DNA of 64,000 bases, from positions 1,386,501-1,450,500 of the forward strand of contig BRKX01000002.1 in NCBI GenBank assembly GCA_026008535.1, in the 5' to 3' direction. Positions 11,801 to 23,517 of this stretch are shown here, one piece after another (the first letter of the stretch is position 1; every line of letters begins with the position of its first letter). This DNA comes from Perilla frutescens. Its lineage: Eukaryota; Streptophyta; Magnoliopsida; Lamiales; Lamiaceae. A program made the translations under genes and the position numbers. Under the pieces are notes generated by a model. It ran no database searches, had not been told where the DNA came from, and saw only the letters and a program-made list of their open reading frames with translations.

Positions 11801-12230
11801 GGCAAGTTGTGTCCAAAGAAAAACAATGGTGAAGCTAAGACCTAAACAAACCTTTTCCTAAATTTTTAAACAAACCTTTTCCTAAATAAAATTTAAATAA
11901 ATAAGCCAACAAATCAGCTTAAAGCACAACTAGTCCCAACAATCTTGAAATTAATGAGCAGGCTTCAAAAACAGCAAAAACAAAGGAAATATCAAGACAC
12001 ACCCCATCTTCACAATTCAACTCAAACTGTAGTTTTCACCTTTATATATACCAGTAAATAAATTTAAGCAAATCCAAAACAATTATTCTCTAAAGCAAGT
12101 CAAACTGTAGGCTATATATGATATACTGGTCTAAACCAAACCTCGTTGCAGACGCGTCTGCAGCACTAGATGAATGTAATTTAATCAGCTAATCAATCAA
12201 TTTAACACGGTGCCATCTGAAATCAGTTGG

Positions 12231-14213
12231 CTATGCAGAAGCCGGAGCAGCCGGAGCTGTACTTGAGCTTGAAGATGTTGTAACGGATAATCGCTGTACT
12301 TGATTAGGCTGCTGTCGCTGCAATGGGAACATGTTGTGCATCGTAGGTCCATTGGATGTTCTCCCGTCTTCTCTAAGCTCCATACTTGCAAGCTTCAGAC
12401 GCTGAACTTCTGCTGTCAATGTCTCGTGCAGAGCTGCCATAAAAAAGTGAAGATTAGGGTCAATGTGTCGTGAGTCGTGACATTCCATCTGAAATCACAT
12501 GCATGCTATAATGATTTCACTATATAGATTGCATCAAGATTCTCAATATATTTGCATGTTACGTAGCAGGGGGAAGACAGACGATTTTAGAAGACTCGTA
12601 TTGATGGATTAGTTTATAATGCAGAAATGTGTAAAATAGTTGTGCCTCGTATACATCTATCTTGGCGAAACCCCTTATCTCGTTAGTGTCTGATGTAACG
12701 AAAGAATGAAGAGTACTCGTTTATGGCATAAAAAAATATAGTAAACGGGTAGGCGGACAGACTATAAGTCTATGACTGAATAAGGCAATGTATGCTAGAA
12801 ATGTAGAATAGATCATTCGTGTCTCATATATATAATGTATAGTGAGCAAGATGCATTCAAAAATCAATGGATTTTCAAAAAGAAAAAAAGTTAAGAAACT
12901 CAATACCATCTCTGAGTTGTGCCTGTTGCTGCATAGCATGAATACGGAATTTCAACTCATTGTTCTGATTAGTCATCTCAGCATGGTCTTTCTGAAAGAG
13001 GCAATACAAATCCGTTAAACCACGTCACGAATTTTGATTGATAAAGTAAAGGAAAAAAACAGAACTCCTCAGCCAAGCACCTGGAGCATGGCAATTTGTG
13101 TGGAGAGTGTCGTGCCCTCGGTTTGCAGTGTCTGCACCTTGTGCTCCAATTCGGAGATGTAACGCAGCTTCCTCTCCTTAGAACGAGCAGCTGACTGCCG
13201 GTTTGCCAATATCCTGATATGCATTCAGATTAGCACAAATCAGACACCAAAAAACATGTACTACGATTGAGAAATATTTCGACAGAAGTGTACCTCTTTG
13301 CTCGTTTCGGGTCTAAGGCTGCAATTTCTGCAAGACGCTCGTCTGCCCTTATCTTTTTCAGCTCGACTTCACTAAACTCACCATGCCCGAATTCCAAATT
13401 AACATCAGTTGAGTTTTCACTCAACGAATTGGTAGGCGAGAGCTGATCTGCTCGATTAGAGGACTGCAAGTTCGGTGATGAATCACCAAAATGAAAGTTC
13501 CCAATGCCGCTATCCATTGAAAGGCTCCTGTAATGCCGAAGTTGGGGAGCAACAGCAGCATTCTTCTTTACGCTTTCTGATTCATAACTGTTGCTATCAC
13601 CACCAGCAATCTTCGTGCCTCTAACAACGGTGCCCTTATCCTTACCGTAGGCACCAGAAGTGTTCAATGCATCCGCATGATCCAAATCCATCAACGATTC
13701 AAACAAGTTATCCACAACCTCTCCATCCGACTTTCTCTCACCCATCTCCTCAGCAAAGTTCTTCGCAAAAGTAACCGTTTCCATCTCAAGTTTCTTCAGC
13801 CCAACCGGTATATCATTTCCTGACTTCTCCCTCATATTTTCCATTTGGCCTAAAATCCCATGGCTGCTTATTGGAACCAGCTGAGGTGAAGACTGGATCA
13901 TAGCCGAGAATCCCAACGGAACATCACTGCTGGAACGGCGATGCCCTCTACGAGGAGGAAGACCACTTCCACGAAACGGATTATCCCTCGGAGAAGTGAG
14001 GCCCATTGCAGGCCCCCGCGAGCTAACATCCATTTCCTCCATCGACATGTTCTTCATATTCGAGTTAGACGAAGCCAACGAAGACTCGCTGGGAGGAAAA
14101 GGGCTCAATGGGGGCAGGCAATTATTCGCCATAAACGAAGGCTGAGATAAAGACCTCGAATGTGAAGCCCCAAACACTTGATTTGGAGATTGCTTCAGAT
14201 TGGTCTGAGCCAT
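12231..14213 (-). CDS. Group I bZIP transcription factor (VIP1/bZIP29-like), complete
   Basis: Nuclear DNA-binding regulator. Four coding exons join in frame at GT-AG sites: 14213-13294, 13213-13081, 12991-12907 and 12433-12231, giving 446 aa. The start is the ATG at 14213. The long acidic/serine-rich N-terminus carries three HxRxxS motifs (residues 18-23, 91-96, 227-232), which in VIP1 relatives bind 14-3-3 proteins when phosphorylated. The bZIP spans about residues 303-370: [20 protein letters not shown] has the N-x7-K spacing (N311, K319) typical of group I instead of N-x7-R. The heptad zipper follows, then LHETLTAEVQRLKLA. The last exon must start at 12433 (GCAG|CTCTGC), because this restores the family sequence RDALHETLTAEV. 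The C-terminus is Q/S/A-rich. Family members act in osmo- and touch responses and growth control. The precise orthologue is not certain. Confidence 0.93.
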
Positions 14214-14222
14214 CAAAATCAA

Positions 14223-14756
14223 CTAGCAAGAACCCAGAATCTTCAACAGTCAACCCTTTTTCTCCCAAAAAGAGAATTCTTGAAAGATTACGCAATTTTT
14301 CCCACAACAAAGAGCTATCTACAATCCAATTAAATTCAGCAAAACCCTACACCACAAAGAACACAAATTTCCCAATCACAACATAATCAGAACCGCCCCA
14401 AATCAGAAAGAAAAAAAATCATTAAATTCAGAAAAACCCCACACCACAAAGAACCCAAATTTCCCAATCACAACATAATCAGAGCCATCCCAAATCAAAA
14501 AACAAGAAAAAAAGGAATAAAAACCCTAACTTGGCACAAACATTAAATGCAGTTCATTCACACTCGAAACCCAACCATCATATTTCAAGAAAACCCAGAA
14601 AAAGAAAACCCAAAAACAAACATTCGTAAACAAGAAAAAAATTCAAACCCCAGAAACCAATCACTTCAACAAGAACAACAAAAGCAAAACAAAACCCCCC
14701 ACAAAACAAAATTCAGCAGCAAAATTAAATAAAAGAAAATTAAAAGAACCTCATAC
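14223..14756 (-). other. 5'UTR intron of the bZIP gene
   Basis: A donor CAG|GTATGAGG at 14757/14756 and an acceptor TTGCTAG|TTG at 14223/14222 frame a 534-bp AT-rich intron just upstream of the bZIP start codon. The plus-strand open frames here are low-complexity. Two near-identical stretches beginning CACCACAAAGAAC (near 14351 and 14441) show a local duplication of roughly 90 bases. Confidence 0.6.
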
Positions 14757-14764
14757 CTGACGAC

Positions 14765-14785
14765 TTAAATGGCAGCAAAATCCAT
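14765..14785 (-). promoter_or_regulatory. Upstream ORF in the bZIP leader
   Basis: In the predicted leader exon upstream of the 5'UTR intron, an ATG opens a six-codon frame, MDFAAI, closed by TAA eight bases before the splice donor. Short upstream ORFs can lower main-ORF translation. Whether transcription starts far enough upstream to include it is inferred. Confidence 0.4.
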
Positions 14786-15235
14786 GTTTATTCACGACAC
14801 GCCCGCTATTCAAATGGGATCCCGCTGAAAATGGCGGAGATTACGTTAGAAAGAGACAAAAACAAATAAGAAAAAGAGTTAGCTAGAGTGAGCGCGAGAG
14901 GTGTGTGAAATGAAAGTGGACAAAAACTTTGGATTTGCATAAAAAATGACGGATTATTATTTCAGAGTTTCAAAGATTGGATTTTTACCATTTCTTTTTC
15001 TTGCCAATCTTAGTGCAGGCAACAAATCATATACCGACGCGCTCCCGACAAATTCACACACAATAATTTATTATTATTTCCCCCTTTTTGTGCTGACCTT
15101 TGACAATGACTAGGATTAAGGAAAATGTAATGACCTTTTTTTCTCCCTTTTAATGAAATACCTTTTTTGCTTTGTATGAATGTGTGTGTGTGGGTGGAGA
15201 ATTCAAAATCAAAAATTTTGGAATTTAATTTTGCG

Positions 15236-15623
15236 GAATAGAGATCTTCTCGTCCTAATTTTATGTGTTAATATTAAGATTATATATTATTAATAATATT
15301 TTTTATAAAAAAATAAAATTTATTATATTATAATTAATAATAATTAATATTTATTGCTAAAAATTAAAATTTTAGAAAATTATATATATCCTGAGTTTGG
15401 AATAATCAACCCCAAAAATCAATTATATTAACTAAAAAATGAAAATTAAATATTAAAGATAATTATAAATCCTAATTGGACGGAATAACCCCTGAATAAT
15501 AATGTAAAATTATAATAAACCAAAAGAAATTAAAATTGGAGATAAAAATGAAAGAAAACGTAATACATTTGAGGTTTAATACATAGTTGACACACACAAG
15601 TTGGGACTAGACGATCTCAAGTG
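15236..15623. mobile_element. Mutator-like MITE, copy C
   Basis: This 388-bp family member lies just upstream of the bZIP gene. It is flanked by AATTTTGCG (15227-15235) and AATTTTGGG (15624-15632), 8 of 9 identical. The ends GAATAGAGATCTTCT and GACGATCTCAAGTG match copy B. It is non-coding. Confidence 0.75.
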
Positions 15624-15632
15624 AATTTTGGG

Positions 15633-17390
15633 TTGGTTTTGTATGTAACCGTTTGATATATGGCTTACATCTGACGGATCAATCCACTTGTGTTCAGTTT
15701 TTTAGATGGTTTTTTTTTGTATGGCGTAAGATACTTTAAAGTATACAAGTGATATTTTACTCATGATTGAATCATAATTTGGTCTTATGAAAGAATGATA
15801 TGAATGATATTGTATGAGTTTAGTATAGATGATTATGGAGTAATGACGTATTAACAATCGTTTAGTTATGAACATATATGTTGGGAATAATTATTAAAAA
15901 AAAAATGGATTGTAGTCAAATTGACATGAAGTGAAACTTCTTTTAACATCATATGATATATTATTATTCATACTCAGTATTTTTTCATATTGAATGTTGT
16001 AAAAATTGAACATAATCTCTATCTTGAGATATCGGTGCACACTAATTAGGGTGGTTTTTTGGAAATTTATTTTCAATTTTGGGGCCAAATTTTATTTGCA
16101 ATTTTTTCCCAAATTAGATTTTTTTTTTTAACCCTAAACATTTTATTTGGTTTAACTAATTAAAAACTTGGATGAAAAATAAAAACAATTAAAAAGGAAA
16201 AAAAATGAAAAAAGGCAAAGTGTCAAATGCGCAAGTTTGCATTCTTTTCTTTTTAGAGATTTTCATTTTTCCAAGTTTGCAATTGAATATTACTATAAAA
16301 CATGGAAAAAAAATATATTAGAAGAGTTTACCTTAAAAATAAATTTGGGTGAAAATTTTGAAAGTAAATTTTGATCCCATAATTTTAAATAAATTGTAAG
16401 AAAAAGATTACTTTTGAGTTTTGACTTAAATTTGAGCAAATTAACATTTTATTATAAGTTATCGGGACTAAAAATGATACAATATATATTGTTGAGGTAC
16501 CATTTTGACAGATGCAATACGTAGATCAAAAAGCGATAAGAGGTCAACATTTTCTCATATGTATCTTTCTATGTATCATTTGCTCATGAAGTCAAACATA
16601 TATATAATGTAGTAATAAATTTTATTTACTAATATTTACTAAAATAAATGACTAATATTTTTCTATGAATAAATATTGACCATAATTGATTTAAGAAGTA
16701 TCTTCTTCTTATCACCGTTAATATTTGTGCCTTAATTAGTTTTTAATTATTTTATTTTTGCATCGTTATCTATTTAAGCACTGTAATTATTTTTTAATCT
16801 CGCATATAATAATATGAATTTAACATTATAATGTATATAATATAATGTAATAGTTCTAAATAAAGGTAACATCATTTACAACCACACTAAAACTTTCATT
16901 AAAGAAAAAACTATAGAAACAAATCTTTTTAAAAAGGAAAAGTAGTACCTATAGTAAAAAATTAAGTTTATGGTTCTAATAAAAATGGTTCCAACACTAT
17001 TTCATTTGGAAATTTGATTTTTTTTTATTAGTTTGAATTTTTTTTATTAAGTTTGAATACTAAAAGACTTCATATTTTGAATATTGCTCATGTTTAGTGA
17101 CTCACTCATAATTAACAATTTGCAAAAAGTTTGGGAATTGGAGTTGTTTTAACCTTTTAGTTAATATTGCCGTATATGTGAACCCACTAAAAAACTAATA
17201 ATTTGCACCCAAACAAAAAAATAAAAATAAAAAAATCGACATTATAAAAAATTTTAAAACTCATTTCATATTATTATCAATATTTGTATACATGAGTGAT
17301 GACTTCTTATTGTAAATGCATGCTTGTCATTTATGAGAAAAAAAAAAAAGAAGTAATATATTTTTATTAATTAAGTAAAATGCGACAATA
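15633..17390. other. AT-rich intergenic DNA
   Basis: I see no gene, RNA or bounded transposon. Long A and T runs dominate. Confidence 0.55.
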
Positions 17391-17430
17391 ACTATCATGT
17401 ATACAACCTATCTAGTACATATATGTAGAG

Positions 17431-18130
17431 ATAATTATCATAGCTTATCAAACTGTATGTCGGGTCCTGACTTTACGATTTTCGTACCTAGATTCATTGC
17501 TAAAGGTATATCCATATCATATCTCATAACTAATGTCAAAATACGACATATATTTCATAAAATACAATATCAAGTATCTTAAACACACCAATTATCATAG
17601 CTTATCATCCGGTGTGACGGGTCTTGACCGGACGATTTTCATACCTAGATTCATCACTAATGTCATATACTCATATACATGCCATATCTCATAAATAATG
17701 TCAAAACACGATATATGTTTCATAAAACGTGATGGGTCTTGATCAGACGATTTTCATATCTAGATTCATTGCTAAGGGCATATCCATATCATATCTCATA
17801 ACTAATGTCAAAATACGACATCATATTTCATAAAATACAACATTGTGTATCTTAAACACACTAATTATCATAGCTTATCAACCGGTGTGACAGGTCTTGG
17901 CCAGACGATTTTCATACCTAGATTCATCACTAATGTCACATCCATATCGTATCTCATAACTAATGTCAAAATACGACATCATATTTCATAAAATACAACA
18001 CCTTGTTTCTTAAACATACCCTTGTGTTTATGGCTTAATTAGATTCTCCTATCAAACGATACAACACCGTGTATCTTAAACACACCATTGTGTTTATGGC
18101 TTAATTAGATTCTCCTATCGAACGGTCTAA
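17431..18130. repeat. Diverged tandem array, unit about 135-158 bp
   Basis: A unit beginning ATTATCATAGCTTATCA and containing CGATTTTCATACCTAGATTC, ATATCTCATAACTAATGTC and ATTTCATAAAATACAACA recurs from 17433, 17591, about 17725 (partial) and 17863. The array ends in two copies of a 63-bp piece (GTGTTTATGGCTTAATTAG, near 18023 and 18090). Spacers differ in length and sequence, so this is not a CRISPR array. The array lies between the bZIP and BPC genes. Confidence 0.75.
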
Positions 18131-18675
18131 CACGAGTTTTTGTGTAACAACAAATGAAGGCTTGCCAATCTTTCTTTTTTTTCTTTTTTCTTTCTTTTTT
18201 TTTTTTACATCTGATTTTGACAAGAATCTGGATGACTAGATTAGGTACAACATACTAATTGGATTTAAATGCACATACAAGAATAAAGTAGACAACTAGA
18301 CTCTTGAAATGCCACTTGAAGGCTAAGATTAGATACAATGACATTTTAAACATCTTATGTCCATACTTTACAATTATCTTCACTTACATGCAAAGAAGAT
18401 GTAAATTTTCCATCTATACAAACTGCAACTCCTCCTTCCCCTCGCCGGCATTCTTCTCGAGCATGCTTAGACGACGAGAAAAGACGGGCGTGTCGAACAA
18501 TTCAAGGGGAGAGAGCATCAATCTTGCATGATCACTAAGTGAAGTTAAGTGGAGATAGATATCTACTACCTTCCTGTTACCTAGGCCAGTTATTGAATAC
18601 ACTTCTCCAACTTAACCAAATAATTTGAGGGATGATGTGTTTTCTTGTAAGTGATGATCCTCTTGAGGTAGACAC

Positions 18676-19808
18676 TTACTTGATGGTGATGTAGCGATTT
18701 GTTCCGTGTTTCGCCCAATGCTCTTTGAGATCAACCGGATTTGATAGATCGTGACCCTCTGCAGCTAGTCGGCTGAGTAGCTTGTTGAACGCGCTCCCAC
18801 TCATCTTCCTACCGCCAACACGGGCATGTCGTTTGTTAGGTACAGCTGGAAGTGGATACATCGACAAATTGGTTGTACAACATGAAGATTGCCAGCCTCC
18901 ATTACCCCATTTATAGCATGGCCTTAAGACCCCAGTGCACGAACACACTGGCACGGGCATGGTCGACTCATCAAAAGCAACCTGGTTCAAACCAAGATCT
19001 TGATCCTTCCAATCTGGCTTCACCACCCCAAGTTGCCTGTTAAGATCATCGCTGCTACCACCCATATCAGGGCCGTTCTTCCATTCCTGAGGCTTTCCCG
19101 ACATTGTTTTATTGAGATCATCTCCTTCCCGTTTAACTTTCTTTGTAGGTTTTGGAGCCTTCCTTGTGGGTGCAGCTTGTTTTGCCTCCTTAGCATGTTT
19201 TGTACGACGGGGCTTTGCAGGCTCGGGTGCAACTGGCGAAACTGGAACAGTATCAGGTATGTGCATTTCCCTGCTAGTGTATGGGGCTTCAACCATGTGT
19301 GATTGATGATGTACATGCTGCGGCTGTTGAGGATGGTGCATATGCTTCACTCCGCGTGGGATTTGGCATCCGGGTGGACAGGGGGATATGTTGCCATTAT
19401 TTATGGCATTTTCTCGATACTGAAGAGTAGCGATAGCATTGTCTCGCTCAATTATGGCATTGTTTCGTTCGGCTATTGCAGTATCCCTCTGTAAAATGGC
19501 CATATCCCTCTCTGCTAAGGCAGCCTTTTTTTCAGAAATAGCCAGATTTCTTTCCTGAATTGCAGCATCTCTTTCAGCCATAATGGCCATTATCTGCTTC
19601 ATTGATGGCTGATGTTGCATCAACCACTGAAAGAAAATCATTTTTAACGAGTAATTAGTACAAAATATGAAAGTTGATAATTAATTGAGAGTAAAAGCAA
19701 TGTAATTCCATCAGTTGCATGCTTATTCATTCAATTAAAGGTTGAGCAAGCTACCTGACCCGGAGGTGCTTTATGCCTTCCATTTTCACGGTGCCCACCG
19801 TCATCCAT
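18676..19808 (-). CDS. BBR/BPC GAGA-binding factor, group II, complete
   Basis: Plant-specific nuclear factor that binds GA/CT-rich DNA and recruits Polycomb-type repressors (family knowledge). Two coding exons join at GT-AG sites: 19808-19755 (MDDGGHRENGRHKAPPGQ) and 19626-18676, giving 334 aa. Residues about 25-92 form the alanine-zipper coiled coil of group II (BPC4/6-like), with repeated AERD/IxERN units. A His/Gln/Pro segment (113-128) and a basic nuclear-localisation stretch (157-184) follow. The conserved C-terminal domain begins near 240 and has the invariant cysteines C246, C248, C255, C267 and C268, then RHARVGGRKMS (284-294) and the family ending HWAKHGTNRYITIK. No residue of the signature is missing. 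Start is fixed by the family N-terminus. Confidence 0.95.
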
Positions 19809-19877
19809 CTAAGATCCGCAGAGAAACGATTTGCTGGTACCAATGCCGACTTTTAGCCCACTACTACGACATGAAAT

Positions 19878-21607
19878 CTGAAAGAAAACAAGATTGCATC
19901 ACTGAAACCAGATTGCTATGCATGCTTCCAGGGGGGATAATTTAAATTAGACAAAGTGAAAAGATCCATCAAACCACATAAATAGATTAAAAAGATGGGT
20001 GCACCAAATATAATTCACTGCGACAATACCAATTCACGTGCTACTGAAGATTACATCTAGATTTTAAAGGTACCACCACCATAACACTAGACTGCAACTG
20101 AATTTCAGATGAAGATGAACAGAAACTAATAGAAACTAACAGAAACAATGTCAAGGTGGATTGACTACGTTATCTAAATTGTGGGTTCAGACATTAGCAT
20201 CACAAAATACACACGGTTAATTGCAAGTAAATCCACCAACAATCGTACACCAACTTACTTCTAGAGTTTTCCAGAAAATAGCAATAACCTCGTTAAAGGT
20301 ATGAATAGCATGCCTTGCTTGTAGATGGAGTGAACAAACAGTTAACCAAATTGAAGGCCGATTTAACGCTTTAGAGCTTCCAGTGCAAAATAAACAGAAA
20401 AACTTTAAATTTGATTCTCATCTAACTATTGAGAAACTTTATCTACAACTAACATATATGTCAAGTTCTGAATGTAACATAATTGACGACTACGAACATA
20501 AAACATTGAAAAACTCACTAGTGACTTAATACAGCTACAATATATCAATTACACAAGTTAACACATTTGTCAAGCTAAAAATGGCACGAACAAAAGAGCA
20601 TAATGCTTAAGTACAACAGTTTCCAAATAGAGAACCTCAATACTTCAATCCATGACTTTTCATCGAGCAACTCAAGCTCAAGATTCTACATTCAAGGCAC
20701 GTGATCATACACGGGGAAAAAAATGTCCTACACTAACAGCATTGCATGCAGAGCGTCTTTCTCTCAAGCACACGTGCGAACCAGAAAATTTCACCTATTT
20801 CTCCTTACTCTTTCATAAACAAAATACTCATTTCTCTCAGAAACACCTATAATCCTCCTAAAGATTGAATAATTCAGTGAGGCAAAACTGTCGAAACAAC
20901 GCAAATCCATACCCAGAGAAAATCCATGGCAACTTTGATCTAAAGCTCTAATTTAGCAAATACCACCTCCATCCAACAAAACAAAGCCAGTCTTAAATTT
21001 CAGCTAAAAATAGAACTCCCAAAATACTTTACCACATAATCACTAAACAAAATACAAAAAAATAAAGCATGCAACAACTTCACCACTCCGGCCGCCGGTT
21101 GCCGGATCGGAAACCATAGCCGGACCCGTCTCCTCCCAGTCGACAAACTCCCTCATTCAATTTCCTAAAACCATCGGAATTTCTAATTTAAAAACCCTAG
21201 CTTCTTCCTCCAATTACTCCGCCTTCCCACACCAATCGCATAAATTGAGGACACCATTAAAAAACCCATAGTAACAGCTTTCCAACAACACCCTATATTG
21301 CCGGATATATGGCCGGGACCTACCGGAATTCCGCCGGCGAGCTCACTCAATTTTACGCCGGAACCTCTCCTCATCTCCGCCGACAGCCCACCTCCATACC
21401 CACCTCCCTCTTCCTCGGTCTATACACACACGACACAGAAAACACATTCACACAAAAGAATTGAGACGGCAGCAGCCACCAAGGCAGCGGCGGCGCCACC
21501 GCTTCCACCGGTGGCCCCATACTTCACAAAAACGAAGTTCAACTACACACTAATCGCCACAAAATTCAGCAAAAACAATGGAAAATCTTCAAGTAGAAGA
21601 AGCATAC
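19878..21607 (-). other. 5'UTR intron of the BPC gene
   Basis: A donor CGAG|GTATGC at 21608/21607 and an acceptor TTTCTTTCAG|ATTTC at 19878/19877 define a 1.73-kb intron between the leader exon (about 21608-21650) and the coding exons. Its promoter-proximal 550 bases (21060-21600) are unusually GC-rich with GCCGGCG words, while the rest is AT-rich. Long first introns near the transcription start often raise expression in plants. The plus-strand open frame at 21298-21642 falls in this GC-rich part and is not a gene. Confidence 0.6.
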
Positions 21608-22026
21608 CTCGTTTGGAGAAGAAGCTCAGGAAAAAGAGATGAAAACGTTGGGATATTGACTTACTACATACCATCACTCATGTTACGGCCATGTTTGGCC
21701 AAACAAATATTGAAATTTACAATTTTGTAACCGTGGTCGTTAGTATTTCTCCCGTGCGATTCACGTACAATAATTCCTTACGATAGTTGTGATACTAAAA
21801 ATATTGGTTTTTTAAGTATTGTAATGACTTTGTTAAATTAGACATAAGATGTTGTAATACGTCTTATGATATTTTATATTAATCTTTATACAACAATATT
21901 TTTTTTATTTAATTTATTATGGGAAATATTAGGTATTGTTTGAGCATATATATGGTAAGAAATAAATGGGATGAAATAAAATTGAAAATCATATATATGG
22001 TTCGTAATGTATTATGTCATTATTTC

Positions 22027-22386
22027 AGGTTGAGATTCTGTATTCCAGAATTAGTATTCCAACTCGTATTCTGTAATTTACAGGTTTTATAATAGATATT
22101 TCAAAAATAAAAATTATTTATAACATAGTCGAGCTAGACGCATCTATTAATAAAAGGTTGGAATTTAAAAAAATATAAATCATATTTTTAAAATAATCAA
22201 CCATGATAATCATTTCTATGAAAATTAAATGCTAAAAAAAATTATAAATCATAATTCGGTGGGTGAACCTTAAAAATCAATCATAAATAATAAATTAAAA
22301 TTGATGAAAAAATGGAAGAAAAAATTGTAAATTCGATTGTGGAATAAGGGCTGCAACACCAAATGTGGAATAAGGGATCTCATCCG
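22027..22386. mobile_element. Mutator-like MITE, copy D
   Basis: A 360-bp family member with ends AGGTTGAGATTCTG and GGATCTCATCCG. It is flanked by CATTATTTC (22018-22026) and CATCATTTC (22387-22395), differing by one transition. It lies upstream of the BPC leader. Confidence 0.65.
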
Positions 22387-22424
22387 CATCATTTCAGGTT
22401 ACATACCATCTTGAATATGTGATT

Positions 22425-22613
22425 TTTTTTAACTTACACATCCGACTTGTGGTATTGAGGAGATTCGATCCCGTAATCTTTGGTCTCCAAGCAACCTCAC
22501 TCCACCACTTTGCCAAAAGTCACGGATTCGAATCTCCTCAATACCACAGGTCGGGTGTGTGAGTTGAAAATCATATATATGGTTTTGGGTGTATCTCACC
22601 CAAAACCATATAT
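22425..22613. repeat. Nested fold-back: long inverted repeat plus perfect 17-bp hairpin
   Basis: Two inverted structures lie side by side. The outer one pairs about 22430-22478 with about 22521-22568 (core TGTGGTATTGAGGAGATTCG against its complement) around a 45-base loop. Its minus strand also contains TGGCAAAGTGG and GATCGAATC, which resemble tRNA A and B boxes. The second is a perfect hairpin: 17-bp arms at 22575-22591 and 22597-22613 (ATATATGGTTTTGGGTG) with a 5-base loop. No coding sequence is present. Confidence 0.75.
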
Positions 22614-23131
22614 TAATGTCATCTTACACATATTCTACTACTTATTTTCAATTTATTATAGCCCTAAATAAAAAATAAAAAAACTCACTCCATAAAGTCA
22701 TGTTTCAATAGATTATTAATTTATATAGTTGATCTCACATTTCAAAATTATTCTAAAAAAATCTTATATTTCAAATAGTTAGAATAAAATCGGTGGTTCT
22801 TTTTGCATGGCTAACTAACATACATACACATTTATTTTATTTTTTAGCATTTAAATTGTAAATGCGCGGGGATATAATTAAAATATAAAACAAAGCATTT
22901 AATTGATAATATTGGGTGATTAAATATAAGGGCTATAATGAAGGAAAATTATGTATATAATTTTGTAATGTATTAAATTAAATATACAGCATTGACTCAA
23001 CTACATCAAGAGGTTAACTATTTTTTTTTTAAGTTGCACTTTAATTTAATAACATTGTGGATAAGGCTATCTATGATTTAATATTAAGATGGTCGGTAAT
23101 GAAATAGTACAAATTCGTCTATCTGTCCATT

Positions 23132-23517
23132 CGGATGAGATCCTCTATTCTAAATTTGGTGTTTCAATCCGTATTATTCGATCGAATTCACAAGTTTAAT
23201 AATAAATATTGTAAAAATAAAAATTAATTATAACATATATAATCGATCTAGTCACATCTATCAACAAAAGATTGAAATTTTAAAAATTATATATCATATT
23301 TTTAAAATAATCAACCGTAATAGTCATTTTTTAAAAAATTAAATACTGCAGAAATAACTACGAACCCTAATTGGGTGGGGTAAACTCTAAAAACAATCAT
23401 AGAATTAAACTAAAACATTATAAATTAAAATTGACGAAAAAAATGAAAGAAAATTTCATAAATTTAATCATGAAACACTGGTTGAAACATTAAATCTGGA
23501 ATATAGGATCTCATTCG
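23132..23517. mobile_element. Mutator-like MITE, copy E
   Basis: A 386-bp family member from CGGATGAGATCCTC to AGGATCTCATTCG. The candidate 9-bp flanks CTGTCCATT and TTGCTCACT match at 5 of 9 positions and differ only by transitions, so the duplication is decayed or misplaced. The internal CCCTAATTGGGTGG is kept. Confidence 0.6.

Noticed and set aside
12231..12488. Frame beginning MECHDSRHIDPN as the true last bZIP exon start
   Set aside because: Joining exon 3 at 12433 restores the family sequence RDALHETLTAEV in phase; the upstream part of the frame is intron.
12721..12939. Minus-strand frame of 72 codons
   Set aside because: It falls in the third intron of the bZIP gene.
13230..13293. 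Extension of bZIP exon 1 to the stop at 13230
   Set aside because: It reads through a clear AG|GTAC donor and would lose the basic region, which is present in the next exon.
17431..18130. Possible CRISPR array
   Set aside because: Units are over 130 bp, diverged, without uniform spacers, and the genome is a plant nuclear one.
21298..21642. 114-codon plus-strand frame upstream of BPC
   Set aside because: It lies in the GC-rich part of the BPC 5'UTR intron and leader, has a low-complexity translation, and shows no domain.
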